Positions 9,898-20,783 of a stretch of 64,000 nt of DNA are shown one piece after another. How positions within the stretch are numbered: position 1 is the first letter of the stretch; every line of letters begins with the position of its first letter. A program made the position numbers and the translations under genes. This DNA comes from Aminobacter aganoensis (GTDB taxonomy: Bacteria > Pseudomonadota > Alphaproteobacteria > Rhizobiales > Rhizobiaceae). The stretch spans positions 578,900-642,899 of the forward strand of contig NZ_JACHOU010000003.1 in NCBI RefSeq assembly GCF_014206975.1, written 5' to 3'. Below the pieces are notes generated by a model, which was given only the letters and a program-made list of their open reading frames with translations, was not told where the DNA came from and made no database searches.

Positions 9898-10719
9898 ATG
9901 CGTCCCGCAGCCATAGCCATCGCCGCCGCCGGTTTCGGCATCGCCACCTTGCTTGTCACGCTGGGCGGGCAAAGGCTGGCGGCCATCGAGGCACCGTCCG
10001 TCGATGTCATCGACGAGGCCGACATCGAGGATGTCGCTCCGTCCGAAACGGAGAACACCGCCGCGATTGAAGCGGAGACCGAGCCACAGGCGTTGCCGAC
10101 AGACACGAACGCTGCCGCGCGGCCGGTTGCGCCGGAGGATGTGGTGCCACCGCCGGTCGAGCAGGGCGGGCTGGTGCGCGAGGCGCCGCGCGCGCCGCTG
10201 AGCGAACTGAGCCTGGCCCTGCCGCCGAAGCCGAAGATGCCCGGCGACTGGGACGGCACGACGTTGTTCCGGCCGGTCGCCTCTGCCGCCGGCCTGATCG
10301 AGGCCAAGGGTTTCAGCGTGGCCATTTCGGGTGTGTCAGCCGTCGATACGAGCGAGACCTGTTCGTTCGAGGGCAAGGAGTGGAACTGCGGCGTGCGCGC
10401 GCGTACGGCGTTCCGCAGCTTCCTGCGCTCGCGTGCCGTGGTCTGCGATGTGCCGCCCGATGCGGAGCGCGGCGTCATCGTCGCCCGCTGCCGCGTCGGC
10501 AAGCAGGACGTCGGCGAATGGCTGGTCGCCAATGGCTGGGCCAGGGCAGATGCCGATGGCCCCTATGCCGAGGCGGGCCAGAAGGCCGAGACGGAGAAGA
10601 AGGGCATCTTCGGGGCTGCGCCGGAGCGCATTGAAATGACGCTGTCTCCGAGCGGGACGAGCCTGCCCGAGGTCGAGGCGCCGCCGGCGGAGCCAGCGGT
10701 CGAAGTGCCGGCACAATAG
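9898..10719 (+). CDS. thermonuclease-fold (SNase-like) exported or membrane-anchored protein
   Basis: A 273-residue protein starting 5 nt after the S24 gene stop. It begins with a hydrophobic segment (residues about 4-25), followed by an acidic, Ala/Pro-rich linker (residues about 35-110) and then a staphylococcal-nuclease-like OB domain (about 125-245). The motifs RTAFRSFL, VIVARCRVG, LVANGWARA and AEAGQKAETEKKGIFG are characteristic. Four cysteines sit in the domain (TCSFEGKEWNCG, VVCDV, ARCRV), and disulfides would suit a periplasmic protein. The family is often annotated as thermonuclease family or ExoI-like. The catalytic Arg/Glu triad of true SNase is not clearly complete, so activity is uncertain. 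Confidence 0.75.
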   Translation: MRPAAIAIAAAGFGIATLLVTLGGQRLAAIEAPSVDVIDEADIEDVAPSETENTAAIEAETEPQALPTDTNAAARPVAPEDVVPPPVEQGGLVREAPRAPLSELSLALPPKPKMPGDWDGTTLFRPVASAAGLIEAKGFSVAISGVSAVDTSETCSFEGKEWNCGVRARTAFRSFLRSRAVVCDVPPDAERGVIVARCRVGKQDVGEWLVANGWARADADGPYAEAGQKAETEKKGIFGAAPERIEMTLSPSGTSLPEVEAPPAEPAVEVPAQ

Positions 10720-10780
10720 CTCAGGCGCGCCCGTGCAGGCACCGCTGTTTCACACGAGGTGACCGGCATCGCGGGCTGAT

Positions 10781-10816
10781 CAGCCCTCATGGTGAGCCTG
10801 TCGAACCACGAGGGCG
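10781..10816 (+). repeat. dispersed palindromic intergenic repeat, copy 2
   Basis: CAGCCCTCATGGT, the loop GAGCCTGTCGA and an imperfect complement ACCACGAGGGCG. Same element as 1720-1762. Copy 3 lies 100 nt further on in opposite orientation; together with flanking GCCTGGC/GCCAGGC the two form a larger inverted pair. Confidence 0.75.
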
Positions 10817-10915
10817 CCTGGCACCGGTTCGCGAGAAGGCACATTTCGCAGTAGCCGCTGATGAACTGCCCAGAGCTCTCAGGGAGAGCGTCAGCCGTAG
10901 AGACGTTGACGCCAG

Positions 10916-10952
10916 GCGCACTCGTGGTTCGACAGGCTCACCATGAGGGCTG
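10916..10952 (-). repeat. dispersed palindromic intergenic repeat, copy 3 (inverted)
   Basis: An inverted copy of the element at 10781-10816, containing GGTTCGACAGGCTCACCATG. The interval 10720-11048 between the nuclease-like gene and lysK is occupied by these copies and a further hairpin, and holds no gene that I can support. Confidence 0.75.
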
Positions 10953-10987
10953 TTGGAGCGTCTTCGCCGCGTGCCGCTGTTCGGTAT

Positions 10988-11031
10988 GGCTTATCCCTTC
11001 TCCCCATCTGGGCGGGGAGGAGGGATAAGCC
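10988..11031 (-). terminator. long hairpin downstream of lysK, terminator-like
   Basis: An 18-bp stem (GGCTTATCCCTTCTCCCC pairing with GGGGAGGAGGGATAAGCC, one G-U pair) with an 8-nt loop, 17 nt beyond the lysK stop. There is no T tract on the minus strand, so it may instead be another dispersed intergenic element that stabilises the mRNA end. Confidence 0.5.
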
Positions 11032-11048
11032 AAGAGATGATGCGCGGC

Positions 11049-12698
11049 TTACGCCGCCAGCTTGCCTTCCAGCGCGCTGCGGATCAGGGCGCGCGTTTCG
11101 GCGATGCCGTAGAGCGCCGCAAACGAGCCGAAGCGTGGACCGCGTTCCTGGCCGATCAGCACCTGGTAGATCATCTGGAAGAAGGCGCCCGACACGCCGG
11201 GTCCGCCTTCCGGGCTCTGCTTGGTGTGATCCTGGTAGCGCTCGATCTGGCGGGCGACGTTGAGCGAGACGTTCTGGATGGCTTCGCCGTCGGCACCGGC
11301 CGGCAGCGCGGCAAGCGCCCGGTCGAGGGTTTCCAGTGCCTGGTGCTCGACTTCGTCCGGCGCGCGGAACGTTTTCGTCGGCTTCACGAAATCGTCGAAG
11401 TAGCGGATGGCATAGCCGGTCAGCTTGTCGAGTTCGGGATGCGTCGCGGGCGTCACGCCGGGTGCGTGGCGCGAGATGAAGCCCCACAGCACGCCCTTGT
11501 CGTGCGCGTTGGAGGCGCTGACGAGGTTGAGAAGCATCGAGAACGGCACCGGCATGTCGACGACGGGCGGGTTGCCCGAGTGCATGTGCCAGACAGGGTT
11601 GCCCAGCCGCTCCTTCCACGCCTGGCGCGGATAGGCGGAGAGGAAGCTGTAATACTCGTCGACGGCCTTCGGGATGACGTCGAAATACAGTTTCTTGGCC
11701 TGGCGCGGCCGCTGGTACATGTAGAGGCCGAGGCTTTCGGTCGGCGCGTAGGTCAGCCACTCGTCGATGGTCAGGCCGTTGCCCTTCGACTTCGAGATTT
11801 TCTGGCCGTTTTCGTCGAGGAACAGCTCGTAGACGAAATGTTCCGGCGCACGCCCGCCCAGCAGGTTGCAGATGCGGTCGTAGATCACCGCATTGGTCTG
11901 GTGGTCCTTGCCGAACATCTCGAAGTCGACGTCGAGGGCTGCCCAGCGCATGCCGAAATCCGGCTTCCACTGCAGCTTGACCCTGCCGCCGGTGACCGAC
12001 AGCGTGGTTTCGGTGCCCTCGTCGTCGAAGGTGATGGTGCCGGCCTTGGCGTCGACGTCCTTCATCGGCACGTAGAGCACGCGGCCGCTCTTCGGCGAGA
12101 TCGGCAGGAACGGGCTGTAGGTCGCCTGGCGCTCTTCGCCGAGCGTCGGCAGCATGACGGCCATGATCTGCTCATAGCGCTCGGCGGCACGCAGCAGCAT
12201 CGCGTCGAACCTGCCTGCCTTGTAATATTCGGTCGCGCTCGCGAACTCGTAGTCGAAGCCGAAGGTGTCGAGGAAGCGGCGCAGCATCGCGTTGTTGTGG
12301 TCGCCGAAGCTGGCGTAGTCGCCGCCGAACGGGTTCGGCACCGCCGTCAGCGGCTTGTGCAGGTGCGGCTCGAGGAAGGCGCGGTCGGGAACGTTCTCCG
12401 GAATCTTGCGCATCCCGTCCATGTCGTCGGAGAAGCACAGGAGCCTGGTCTTGACCTTGTCCTCGGTCAGAACGTGGAAGGCATGGCGCACCATCGTGGT
12501 GCGCGCCACTTCGCCGAAGGTGCCGATATGCGGCAGGCCCGAAGGACCATATCCTGTCTCGAACAGGACGGTCTCGGGAAAGCCGGATTTCTTGTAGCGC
12601 TCGACGATTTTCTTGGCTTCCTCGAACGGCCAGGCCTTGCTTTCGGCAGCGGCCGCGAGGATTTCCGGGTTGAGATCGATTGAGTTTGATCTCGTCAT
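11049..12698 (-). CDS. lysK: lysyl-tRNA synthetase, class I
   Basis: A 549-residue class I synthetase. The nucleotide-binding HIGH-type motif is at residues 57-60 ([10 protein letters not shown]), and the KMSKS-type loop is KISKSKGNG. Further family blocks are [16 protein letters not shown] and [11 protein letters not shown]. Class I LysRS replaces the common class II enzyme in alphaproteobacteria and archaea. The ATG at 12698 is preceded by AAAAAGGG. The frame stays open for a further 186 codons upstream, but that part is opposite the TerB-like gene and has no family similarity. Transcribed convergently with the nuclease-fold gene and divergently from the TerB-like gene. Confidence 0.95.
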   Translation of the reverse strand: MTRSNSIDLNPEILAAAAESKAWPFEEAKKIVERYKKSGFPETVLFETGYGPSGLPHIGTFGEVARTTMVRHAFHVLTEDKVKTRLLCFSDDMDGMRKIPENVPDRAFLEPHLHKPLTAVPNPFGGDYASFGDHNNAMLRRFLDTFGFDYEFASATEYYKAGRFDAMLLRAAERYEQIMAVMLPTLGEERQATYSPFLPISPKSGRVLYVPMKDVDAKAGTITFDDEGTETTLSVTGGRVKLQWKPDFGMRWAALDVDFEMFGKDHQTNAVIYDRICNLLGGRAPEHFVYELFLDENGQKISKSKGNGLTIDEWLTYAPTESLGLYMYQRPRQAKKLYFDVIPKAVDEYYSFLSAYPRQAWKERLGNPVWHMHSGNPPVVDMPVPFSMLLNLVSASNAHDKGVLWGFISRHAPGVTPATHPELDKLTGYAIRYFDDFVKPTKTFRAPDEVEHQALETLDRALAALPAGADGEAIQNVSLNVARQIERYQDHTKQSPEGGPGVSGAFFQMIYQVLIGQERGPRFGSFAALYGIAETRALIRSALEGKLAA

Positions 12699-12857
12699 GT
12701 CGAGAGCCCTTTTTAGTTGGGCGGAAATTCCGCCAAAAGATGGCCATGCTCTATGCGCGCATGCCGCGGGCGTCAACGATTCCGGCCATTTTTCGTTGCG
12801 GGAGGGCCAGGGCGTTCCTAAGTTCGGGTGGCATTCAACCTCGTTCTGGAGAATTTC

Positions 12858-13271
12858 ATGCCCATGCCGACCGCCCACGAGGCGTTGATCTACCTGATGG
12901 TCGTCACTTCCGCATCCGACCGCGACATGACCGATGTCGAATTGGCGCGGATCGGCGAGGTGGTCCGGACATGGCCGATCTTCCTGGACTTCGATGCCAA
13001 GCGCCTGATTGCGGTGGCCCAGGATTGCCAATTGCTGCTGCATGCCGAAAACGGCCTCGACGAAATTCTCGACACGGCCAGGCGGGTGATCCCGGAACGG
13101 CTGCACGAGACCGCCTATGCCGCTGCCTTCGAGGTTGCCTCCGTCGATCTGGAAATGCGCATGGAGGAGTTGCGCGTGCTGCAGCTTCTGCGCAAGCACC
13201 TCAGCGTCGATGCCCTGACGCTTGCGGCGATCGAGCGCGCCACCAAGGCGCGCCATCGCATGCTGACCTGA
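12858..13271 (+). CDS. TerB-family tellurite-resistance-like protein
   Basis: A 137-residue all-alpha protein with the ATG at 12858 placed 6 nt after GGAG. The first half, with [21 protein letters not shown], matches the TerB/DjlA-N-type domain in which conserved acidic residues in the first helices bind divalent metal. There are no transmembrane segments. No other ter genes are near, so a tellurite role should not be assumed; stand-alone TerB proteins are common in Rhizobiales and uncharacterised. It ends 10 nt from the convergently transcribed binding-protein gene. Confidence 0.75.
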   Translation: MPMPTAHEALIYLMVVTSASDRDMTDVELARIGEVVRTWPIFLDFDAKRLIAVAQDCQLLLHAENGLDEILDTARRVIPERLHETAYAAAFEVASVDLEMRMEELRVLQLLRKHLSVDALTLAAIERATKARHRMLT

Positions 13272-13280
13272 TGGTGGCAG

Positions 13281-14123
13281 CTAGAAGAAGCTGACCGGGA
13301 AATACCTGAGATAGAGCTCGGCGAACGTGCCCTTTGCCGAGATCTCGTGCAGCGCATAGTCAAAGGCGTTTGCAAGGGCTGCATTGTCCGGCTTGGTCGC
13401 GATCGCCAGGCCGGTGCCGAGATATTCCGGTGCCAGGTAGGGGCCGCCGGCAAAGCGGCAGCAGCCGGCGGCATCCGTGCCGGCGAGCCAGAACGACAGG
13501 CGCATGCCGTCGCCGAAGCCGGCGTCCAGCTTGCCGTCCTTGAGGTCGGTGTTGAGCCAATCCGGCTTGGTGTAGGTGACGACCTTCACGCTGCCGAAAT
13601 AGTCCCGGAGCACGCGTTCATGCGCCGAGCCGGCCAGCACGCCGACGCGCTTGCCCTGCAACTTTTCGACGAGCGGCTCGGTGACGGCTTGCGCCTTGCG
13701 CATGATGAAGCGCGCCGGGAACTGGAGATAGGGCCGCGAGAAAGCGTATTTTTCCCGCGTTGCAGCTGTCGCCGGCACGCCGGCGATAATCGCCTCGCCT
13801 TCGCCGGTAGCCAGCGCGCCGTCGAGTTCGGCCCAGGGCAAAGCCTGGATCTGGCATTTCTCGGCGATGCCGAGTTCGGCGCAGACGGCACGGGCGAGAT
13901 CGACATGGAAACCCGACAGCCTGCCGTTCTTGTCGATGAAGTTGAAAGGCGGGAAGTCGGTCGTCGTCAGGAAACGCAACCGCGGCAGCGTCGACAGGTC
14001 GGGCTTCTGCAAGCGCTCCTTGCTGTCCCACAAGACAGGCACCTGCGGTTCGGCTGCCTGCGCCGGGCCGAAAAATGCCGCGAGCGAAAGCGCGAACGCA
14101 AGCAACTGCGGTGCGGGTTTCAT
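13281..14123 (-). CDS. orphan periplasmic solute-binding protein, amino-acid (family 3) type
   Basis: A 280-residue protein with a clear Sec signal peptide (residues 1-23, ending AQA). The family 3 binding-protein core follows: FLTTTDFPPFNFIDKNGRLS (ligand loop), GFHVDLARAVCAELG, and a hinge region GKRVGVLAGSAHERVL. No permease or ATPase is adjacent on either side. It must therefore work with a transporter encoded elsewhere, or serve as a sensory or scavenging protein. Ligand unknown; polar amino acids are usual for the family. The ATG at 14123 is the only sensible start given the signal peptide. Confidence 0.82.
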   Translation of the reverse strand: MKPAPQLLAFALSLAAFFGPAQAAEPQVPVLWDSKERLQKPDLSTLPRLRFLTTTDFPPFNFIDKNGRLSGFHVDLARAVCAELGIAEKCQIQALPWAELDGALATGEGEAIIAGVPATAATREKYAFSRPYLQFPARFIMRKAQAVTEPLVEKLQGKRVGVLAGSAHERVLRDYFGSVKVVTYTKPDWLNTDLKDGKLDAGFGDGMRLSFWLAGTDAAGCCRFAGGPYLAPEYLGTGLAIATKPDNAALANAFDYALHEISAKGTFAELYLRYFPVSFF

Positions 14124-14498
14124 GAATGCGCTCCGGCCCTGGCTGACGCGTTGCGGATGCGCTGCGCCCTGAAATGGTGGCAAGAGCTTTACCGCGGGAA
14201 ACCTTCCACGCAAAGCGATTGTGCGGCCGTGCAAGAGGCGGCAGCTGAATTTCAACATACATATATCCAAGTATATTGAGAAAGGCAGTCTCACCCGTTT
14301 GGAGCATAGCCTCGATGGTTGCGATATGCATTATTGCCGCGGGGTTAGTTGCAGCACTGGGGATGTTGCAATGAGACTGGACCGGTCGCCGCGGGGGGGA
14401 TGCACAACGACGTGCAGGCTGCGTCAAGCAGTTGGTGCGGCTTGGTTCGATGACTATCGAAGTATCCAAATTTGCGGCTCGCAGGCCGTGGGTGCGTG
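14124..14498. other. A+T-rich intergenic region, candidate promoters
   Basis: About 375 nt separate the divergent binding-protein and glycosyltransferase genes. The stretch 14250-14285 is markedly A+T-rich (CATACATATATCCAAGTATA) for this genome and could hold promoters for either side. I see no gene or convincing operator. Confidence 0.4.
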
Positions 14499-16439
14499 AT
14501 GGTTGCGACAGACTCCAGTCACGCAGCCATCCGCCCCTTTTTTTCTGCCGGATCATCCGTCGCCGAACAGACTTTTCTCGAAGCCAATAACAATGGGCTG
14601 AGCGTCTACGAACTTGCGCTGGCGAGCCTGCCGGAACTGCAGTCGGCGCTGGATCGGCTCGGGGTTTCGCACCGGATACGTCTCGCAACAGCTTCGCGCG
14701 CGGCCTTCCAGGGCACGACGTTCCAGACAGAATTGCTGGCATCCGGCGTGGTCACGGAGCAGGCCTATTTTGCGGCGATGGCCCGCGAGATCGGGGTCGA
14801 ATTCCTGACCGCGATCGAGCCGCAAAAGCTGATGATGGACGACGAGGCCTGCTGGGCCCAGTTCCACCGCCGGGCCATGCATGCCAGGCTGTGCGAGGCG
14901 CCGGGGCGCCATACGGGGATCGTTGCGCCGGATCAGGCGGGCTGGTGCCTGCTGAAGCAGCATTGCGAAGGCAACCCGGATCTCCGATTGCGCATCAAGG
15001 TGGTGGCGCCGTCCAGGTTGCGGGAGGCCTTGCTGGAGCGCTCCCGCCCGATGCTGACGCGATTTGCCGTCGGCAATCTTCACGACAACAGGCCCGATTG
15101 TTCGGCGCGCAACGTGTTCTGGCCTTGGCAGACCTACAGCTTCGGCATGCTGACGGTGCTGTTGCCATTCGCCATGGTCACCGTGCCGATGCTGGCTCTG
15201 TTTGCCGTGCACCTTTTGCTGGTTTCCTTTTTCATTGCCTGTTCTGCCTTGCGCGCGATTGCTGCGATTGCCCGTCCGCCCGTCGTGCCGATGCCGATCT
15301 CGCTGCCGCTTTCGCCCGACCTGCCGGTCTATTCGGTGCTGGTCGCACTCTATCGCGAGGCCGAAGTCGTGCCCGACCTGCTCGTCGGGCTCGGCCTGCT
15401 GCAATGGCCGCGCAGCAAGATCGAGATCAAGCTGGTGTGCGAGGAAGACGACGCCGAAACCATTGCTGCGATCAGGGCCCACCCTTTGCGCGCCTGCGTC
15501 GAGGTCGTGCTGGTGCCGCCATCGCTGCCACGCACCAAGCCTAAGGCCCTGTCTTATGCGCTGCCGCTGACGCGCGGTGAACTGGTCGTGCTCTACGACG
15601 CCGAAGACAGGCCCCACCCGATGCAACTCGCCGAGGCCTGGCGACGCTTCGAGGCATCCGATCGCGAACTGGCATGCTTGCAGGCGCCGCTCGAGATCGC
15701 AAACCGGCGCGCCGGCCTGATCGCCAGCATGTTCGGCTTCGAATATGCGGCGCTGTTCCGTGGCCTTCTGCCCTGGCTCGCCCACAACCGGATCATGCTG
15801 CCTCTCGGCGGCACATCGAACCACTTCCGCCGCGACGTGCTCGAAGAGGTCGGCGGCTGGGACCCCTACAACGTCACCGAGGACGCCGACCTGGCGCTGC
15901 GCCTGGCCCGCCATGGCTACCGCTGCGAGACGCTGTCCTGCCCGACCCGAGAGGATGGTCCCGAAGACCTCGTTTCGTGGCACAACCAGCGCGTCCGCTG
16001 GTTCAAGGGCTGGATCCAGACCTGGCTGGTGCATATGCGCGAGCCGGGCGCGCTGGCATCGGAACTGCCGTTCGTGTCGTTTGTCGTCACGCAGATCCTG
16101 TTTGCCGGCATGGTGCTGTCGTCGCTGCTGCATCTCGTGCTGATCGCCATGCTGCTGGGGCTGGCAGTACAGGTGCTGTTCGACGTGCCGATGAGCCTGT
16201 GGCAGTCCTATCTCGTCGCCTTCGACATCATCAGCATCCTGCTCGGCTACGGTGCCTTCCTGTTCCTCGGCTGGCTGGTGCTCAAGCCCAGAGACCGGCG
16301 CGGCTTCTGGAAGCTGTGCCTGTTCACGCCGGTCTATTGGACGATGTTGTCATGGGCGGCATGGTGCGCGCTTTACGAGCTCTGGCGGCGTCCGCACCAT
16401 TGGGCGAAGACGCCGCATCGCAAGGCCCGTGCATTTTGA
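14499..16439 (+). CDS. membrane glycosyltransferase, family 2, with N-terminal MshEN/GspE-N-like domain
   Basis: A 646-residue protein (ATG at 14499; an in-frame TTG at 14472 is possible and no strong ribosome site decides). Residues about 20-180 resemble the N-terminal domain of type II secretion ATPases (TFQTELLASGVVTEQAYFAA), which in MshE-type proteins binds cyclic-di-GMP. Hydrophobic segments near 210-250 precede the GT-2 catalytic domain: SVLVALYREAEVVP, LVVLYDAEDRPHP (D-x-D-type motif), NVTEDADLALRLA, and QRVRWFKGWIQTW. Three or four membrane helices close the protein. Processive GT-2 enzymes of this design synthesise and export beta-glycans. Product unknown. It stands alone, facing ppk2 with a 3-nt gap. 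Confidence 0.82.
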   Translation: MVATDSSHAAIRPFFSAGSSVAEQTFLEANNNGLSVYELALASLPELQSALDRLGVSHRIRLATASRAAFQGTTFQTELLASGVVTEQAYFAAMAREIGVEFLTAIEPQKLMMDDEACWAQFHRRAMHARLCEAPGRHTGIVAPDQAGWCLLKQHCEGNPDLRLRIKVVAPSRLREALLERSRPMLTRFAVGNLHDNRPDCSARNVFWPWQTYSFGMLTVLLPFAMVTVPMLALFAVHLLLVSFFIACSALRAIAAIARPPVVPMPISLPLSPDLPVYSVLVALYREAEVVPDLLVGLGLLQWPRSKIEIKLVCEEDDAETIAAIRAHPLRACVEVVLVPPSLPRTKPKALSYALPLTRGELVVLYDAEDRPHPMQLAEAWRRFEASDRELACLQAPLEIANRRAGLIASMFGFEYAALFRGLLPWLAHNRIMLPLGGTSNHFRRDVLEEVGGWDPYNVTEDADLALRLARHGYRCETLSCPTREDGPEDLVSWHNQRVRWFKGWIQTWLVHMREPGALASELPFVSFVVTQILFAGMVLSSLLHLVLIAMLLGLAVQVLFDVPMSLWQSYLVAFDIISILLGYGAFLFLGWLVLKPRDRRGFWKLCLFTPVYWTMLSWAAWCALYELWRRPHHWAKTPHRKARAF

Positions 16440-16442
16440 GCT

Positions 16443-17378
16443 TCAATCCTTCAGGAATCGCAGGCCTTCGGCGATGATCTTGCCGTCGGGCCGGCCGATC
16501 TCGTCAAGGTCGCGGCCGTCATAGGTCAGCGCGCGCAGGATGTGGCGGATGACGGCGATGCGCCCGCGCCGCTTGTCGTTGGCCTGCACCACGATCCACG
16601 GCGCATGCTTGGTGTGGGTCTTGTCGACCATCAGTTCGATCGCCCTGGTGTAGTCGTCCCACTTGCTGATGCCGGCGATGTCCATCGGCGAGAACTTCCA
16701 GCTCTTCAGCGCGCTGTGGCGCCGGTCGTGGAAACGCTTGAGTTGCATCTCCTGGCTGATGTCGAGCCAGAACTTGAAGAAATGAATGCCCTCGTTGACG
16801 ATCATCTGCTCGAAATGAGGGGTCTCGTCGAGAAATTGCCGGTGCTGCTCGGGCGTGCAGAAACCCATCACCGGCTCGACGCCGGCCCGGTTGTACCAGG
16901 AGCGGTCGAAGGTGACGAACTCGCCAGCCGTCGGAAACTGCTGGACGTAGCGCTGGTAGTACCATTGGCCGCGTTCGGTCTCGGTCGGCTTGGTCAGCGC
17001 GACGTTGCGCGCCGTGCGCGGGTTCATGTATTCGCGCACCGCCGAGATGGTGCCGCCCTTGCCGGCCGCGTCGCGACCCTCGAACAGCACCAGCACGCGC
17101 TTGCCTGTGGCCTGGAGCCAGGCCTGCAGCTTGACCAGTTCGACCTGCAGATGCTCGAGCGTCTGCTCGTATTCCTTTTGCGGCAGCTTGTCGTCGTAGG
17201 GGTAGTTGCCCGATTTCAGCGCCTTCTTGTCGATCCAGTCGGGAAGGTTGGGGTCGTTGATGTCGAAGGTGCGCTCGTCCTTGCCGATCTTGATTTCAAC
17301 CGGGCCGGCTTTTGGCGCCGCATCGGCGGTCATCGCATGCCCTGCCTCGGCCTTCTTGCTTTCCTTGTCCTTTTTCAT
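16443..17378 (-). CDS. ppk2: polyphosphate kinase 2
   Basis: A 311-residue PPK2 that reversibly transfers phosphate between polyphosphate and nucleoside diphosphates. Walker A is [11 protein letters not shown]. Also seen are [17 protein letters not shown] (Walker B/lid region) and the PPK2 block [18 protein letters not shown]. The ATG at 17378 is preferred to an upstream TTG at 17405 because of the upstream GGAAAGG. The first ~55 residues are Lys/Glu/Ala-rich and probably disordered. It diverges from phoR, placing polyphosphate turnover next to phosphate signalling genes. The nucleotide preference (class I ADP versus AMP) cannot be settled here; the single-domain length fits class I. Confidence 0.93.
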   Translation of the reverse strand: MKKDKESKKAEAGHAMTADAAPKAGPVEIKIGKDERTFDINDPNLPDWIDKKALKSGNYPYDDKLPQKEYEQTLEHLQVELVKLQAWLQATGKRVLVLFEGRDAAGKGGTISAVREYMNPRTARNVALTKPTETERGQWYYQRYVQQFPTAGEFVTFDRSWYNRAGVEPVMGFCTPEQHRQFLDETPHFEQMIVNEGIHFFKFWLDISQEMQLKRFHDRRHSALKSWKFSPMDIAGISKWDDYTRAIELMVDKTHTKHAPWIVVQANDKRRGRIAVIRHILRALTYDGRDLDEIGRPDGKIIAEGLRFLKD

Positions 17379-17477
17379 GGTCCCGGCACCTTTCCAGCTT
17401 GGCAAGTCATGCTATTGGGTGGCTAGGAAGCGGTCCAGAGGCTTCTTGAGGGCGCTCGGCGCCACGGAAAAGTTCGT

Positions 17478-18755
<1,278 letters not shown>

Positions 18756-18891
18756 GCATTTGGGCAGGCTTGTGCCGGCCTTTCGGCGGCAGCGCACCGC
18801 CTCGCTTGCCCATTTCTTTTTTCCGTCATGTCGTTAGCCTATGAGTGCGGATTCAGGATCACGAATCCGTTTCATATCCAGGAAGTCCGCC

Positions 18892-19617
18892 ATGCTTACG
18901 CAACACACTGTCCGAGCCTATGACGAGGAACTGCAATTTCTGGCGCGGAAGATAGCTGCCATGGGCGGGCAGGCCGAGCGCATGGTCGACCAGGCGATCA
19001 ATGCGCTCGTCAATGCCGATCACGCGCTGGCCCAGAAGGTCGTCCAGGACGACCTGCTGCTCGACGAGGCCGAGCGCGAGATCGACGACAAGGCGATCCT
19101 GGTCATTGCCCGGCGCCAGCCGATGGCGACCGACCTGCGCGAGATCATCGGCGCGATCCGCATCTCCGCCGACCTGGAACGCGTCGGCGACCTTGGCAAG
19201 AACATCGCCAAGCGCGTGGCGGCGGTGGCCGAAGGCCGGCAGCCGAACAGCCTGTTCCGCGGCCTCGAGGCGCTGGCCGAACTGGCGCTGACCCAGTTGA
19301 AGGACGTGCTTGACGTCTACGCGTCGCGCTCTGTCGAGCGCATCGGCATCGTGCGCGATCGCGACGAGCAGATCGACGCCATGTACACCTCGCTGTTCCG
19401 CGAGTTGCTGACCTACATGATGGAAGATCCGCGCAACATCACGCCCTGCACGCACCTTCTGTTCGTGGCCAAGAACATCGAGCGCATCGGCGACCACGCC
19501 ACCAACATCGCCGAGACGATCTATTACATCGTCACCGGCGAACAGATGCCGCCGGAACGGCCCAAGGAGGACAGGAGCCACGGCGTGACGCTTGCCGACG
19601 ACGGCAAGTCCGGCTGA
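18892..19617 (+). CDS. phoU: phosphate signalling protein PhoU
   Basis: A 241-residue protein made of two PhoU repeats of three helices each. The metal-cluster motifs are E-x-x-x-D type: ADLERVGDLGKNIAKR in the first repeat and KNIERIGDHATNIAE in the second. The ATG at 18892 is 6 nt after GGAAG; an in-frame ATG at 18841 would add 17 residues without a better site. PhoU links the Pst transporter to PhoR and keeps the Pho regulon off when phosphate is plentiful. Here it follows phoR by 136 nt and precedes corA. Confidence 0.95.
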   Translation: MLTQHTVRAYDEELQFLARKIAAMGGQAERMVDQAINALVNADHALAQKVVQDDLLLDEAEREIDDKAILVIARRQPMATDLREIIGAIRISADLERVGDLGKNIAKRVAAVAEGRQPNSLFRGLEALAELALTQLKDVLDVYASRSVERIGIVRDRDEQIDAMYTSLFRELLTYMMEDPRNITPCTHLLFVAKNIERIGDHATNIAETIYYIVTGEQMPPERPKEDRSHGVTLADDGKSG

Positions 19618-19690
19618 GGCAGCCTCTTCTTCCCGGCGTGCGGAAGGTCTAGACTGGGATCCTGATCAGGCGGCCTCGAACGGGTGCAGC

Positions 19691-20704
19691 ATGACCGAGC
19701 TTGCCAGGAAGTTCGACAAGGGCGCTGAGCTGGAAGACGGGGTCGTCGCCTCCAGCGTCTATCTCGGCGGGCGCCGCATCGCCGACATCGCCATCGAGGA
19801 AGCAGGCGACTGGTCTGAGAGGGAAGGGCACGTCGTCTGGATCGGCCTTCTCGAACCCAGCCGCGAACTTCTGCTTCGGGTCCAGCAGCAGTTTCATCTC
19901 CACGACCTCGCCATCGAGGATGCCGAGCACCCGCACCAGCGACCCAAGGTCGAGCAATATGGCGATGCGCTGTTCATCGTCGCCAGGACCGCCCAGCTCA
20001 TCCAGGGCAGGGTCGATTTCGGCGAGACCCATATCTTTGTCGGCAAGGGCTACATCGTCAGCGTTCGCCACGGCGTCTCGACGTCATATGCCGCGGTGCG
20101 CCAGCACTGGGAGAGCTGCCCCAGCGCGCTCGCCAAGGGCGAGGATTTCATCCTCTATGCCATCCTCGACTTCATCGTCGACAACTACATGCCGGTGCTC
20201 GAGCAGATCGAGGAAGAGGTCGACCGCATAGAGGACGGCGTGCTCGCGCGGCCGATGACATCGAAGGACATCGAGCGGCTCTACATGCTGCGTCGCGACC
20301 TGCTGCGCCTGCGCAATGCGGCCGGCCCTCTGGTCGAGGTTTGCCGCAGGCTGACCAGCGCCGACCTGCCGCAGTTGCGCCCGGCCATGCACCCGCTGTT
20401 CCGCGACGTCACCGATCATATCCGGACCGTGCTGGAGAAGGTCGACAACCTGCGCGAAGTGCTGGCCTTCGCCTTCGAGGCGAGCCTTCTCGTCGGCCAG
20501 AGCCAGGAGACGGCGATTGCCAAGAAGCTCGCCTCCTGGGCGGCGATCCTGGCCGTTCCGACCGCGCTCGCCGGCATTTACGGCATGAATTTCAACGACA
20601 TGCCGGAGCTGCAGTTCAGCTACGGCTATCCCACCGTGCTCATTGCCATCGCCACGATCTGCTCGATCCTCTACTGGCGGTTCAGGAAGAATGGCTGGCT
20701 GTGA
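19691..20704 (+). CDS. corA: CorA-type magnesium/cobalt transporter
   Basis: A 337-residue CorA family channel. The N-terminal two-thirds is the soluble cytoplasmic alpha/beta funnel. Two C-terminal transmembrane helices carry the signature GMN at residues 298-300 (AGIYGMNFNDMPE), which forms the selectivity filter, followed by a short loop and a basic tail (RFRKNGWL). The chosen ATG at 19691 begins the family-like N-terminus. It lies 73 nt after phoU in the same direction, so co-transcription is plausible; Mg2+ uptake beside phosphate signalling would be physiologically sensible, but that link is inference. Confidence 0.93.
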   Translation: MTELARKFDKGAELEDGVVASSVYLGGRRIADIAIEEAGDWSEREGHVVWIGLLEPSRELLLRVQQQFHLHDLAIEDAEHPHQRPKVEQYGDALFIVARTAQLIQGRVDFGETHIFVGKGYIVSVRHGVSTSYAAVRQHWESCPSALAKGEDFILYAILDFIVDNYMPVLEQIEEEVDRIEDGVLARPMTSKDIERLYMLRRDLLRLRNAAGPLVEVCRRLTSADLPQLRPAMHPLFRDVTDHIRTVLEKVDNLREVLAFAFEASLLVGQSQETAIAKKLASWAAILAVPTALAGIYGMNFNDMPELQFSYGYPTVLIAIATICSILYWRFRKNGWL

Positions 20705-20716
20705 GGGGAGCGGATG

Positions 20717-20779
20717 GCGAATAGCGAGTAGCGAGTAGGGAGTAGGGAGTAGGGAGTAGGGAATAGGGAATAGGGAATA
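20717..20779 (+). repeat. degenerate heptamer tandem array, 9 units
   Basis: Nine head-to-tail 7-bp units drift stepwise: GCGAATA, GCGAGTA (2), GGGAGTA (3), GGGAATA (3). It begins 12 nt after the corA stop. Its counterpart on the other side of a hairpin is the pure array at 20829-20877 in inverse orientation. Confidence 0.92.
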
Positions 20780-20783
20780 GAAA

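Noticed and set aside
9242..10719. Prophage remnant (S24 repressor plus nuclease)
   Set aside because: No other phage genes or attachment repeats flank the pair, and composition matches the neighbours.
11049..13256. A 735-residue lysyl-tRNA synthetase with a 186-residue N-terminal extension
   Set aside because: The extension runs antisense through the TerB-like gene, has no family similarity, and ATG 12698 has a good ribosome site.
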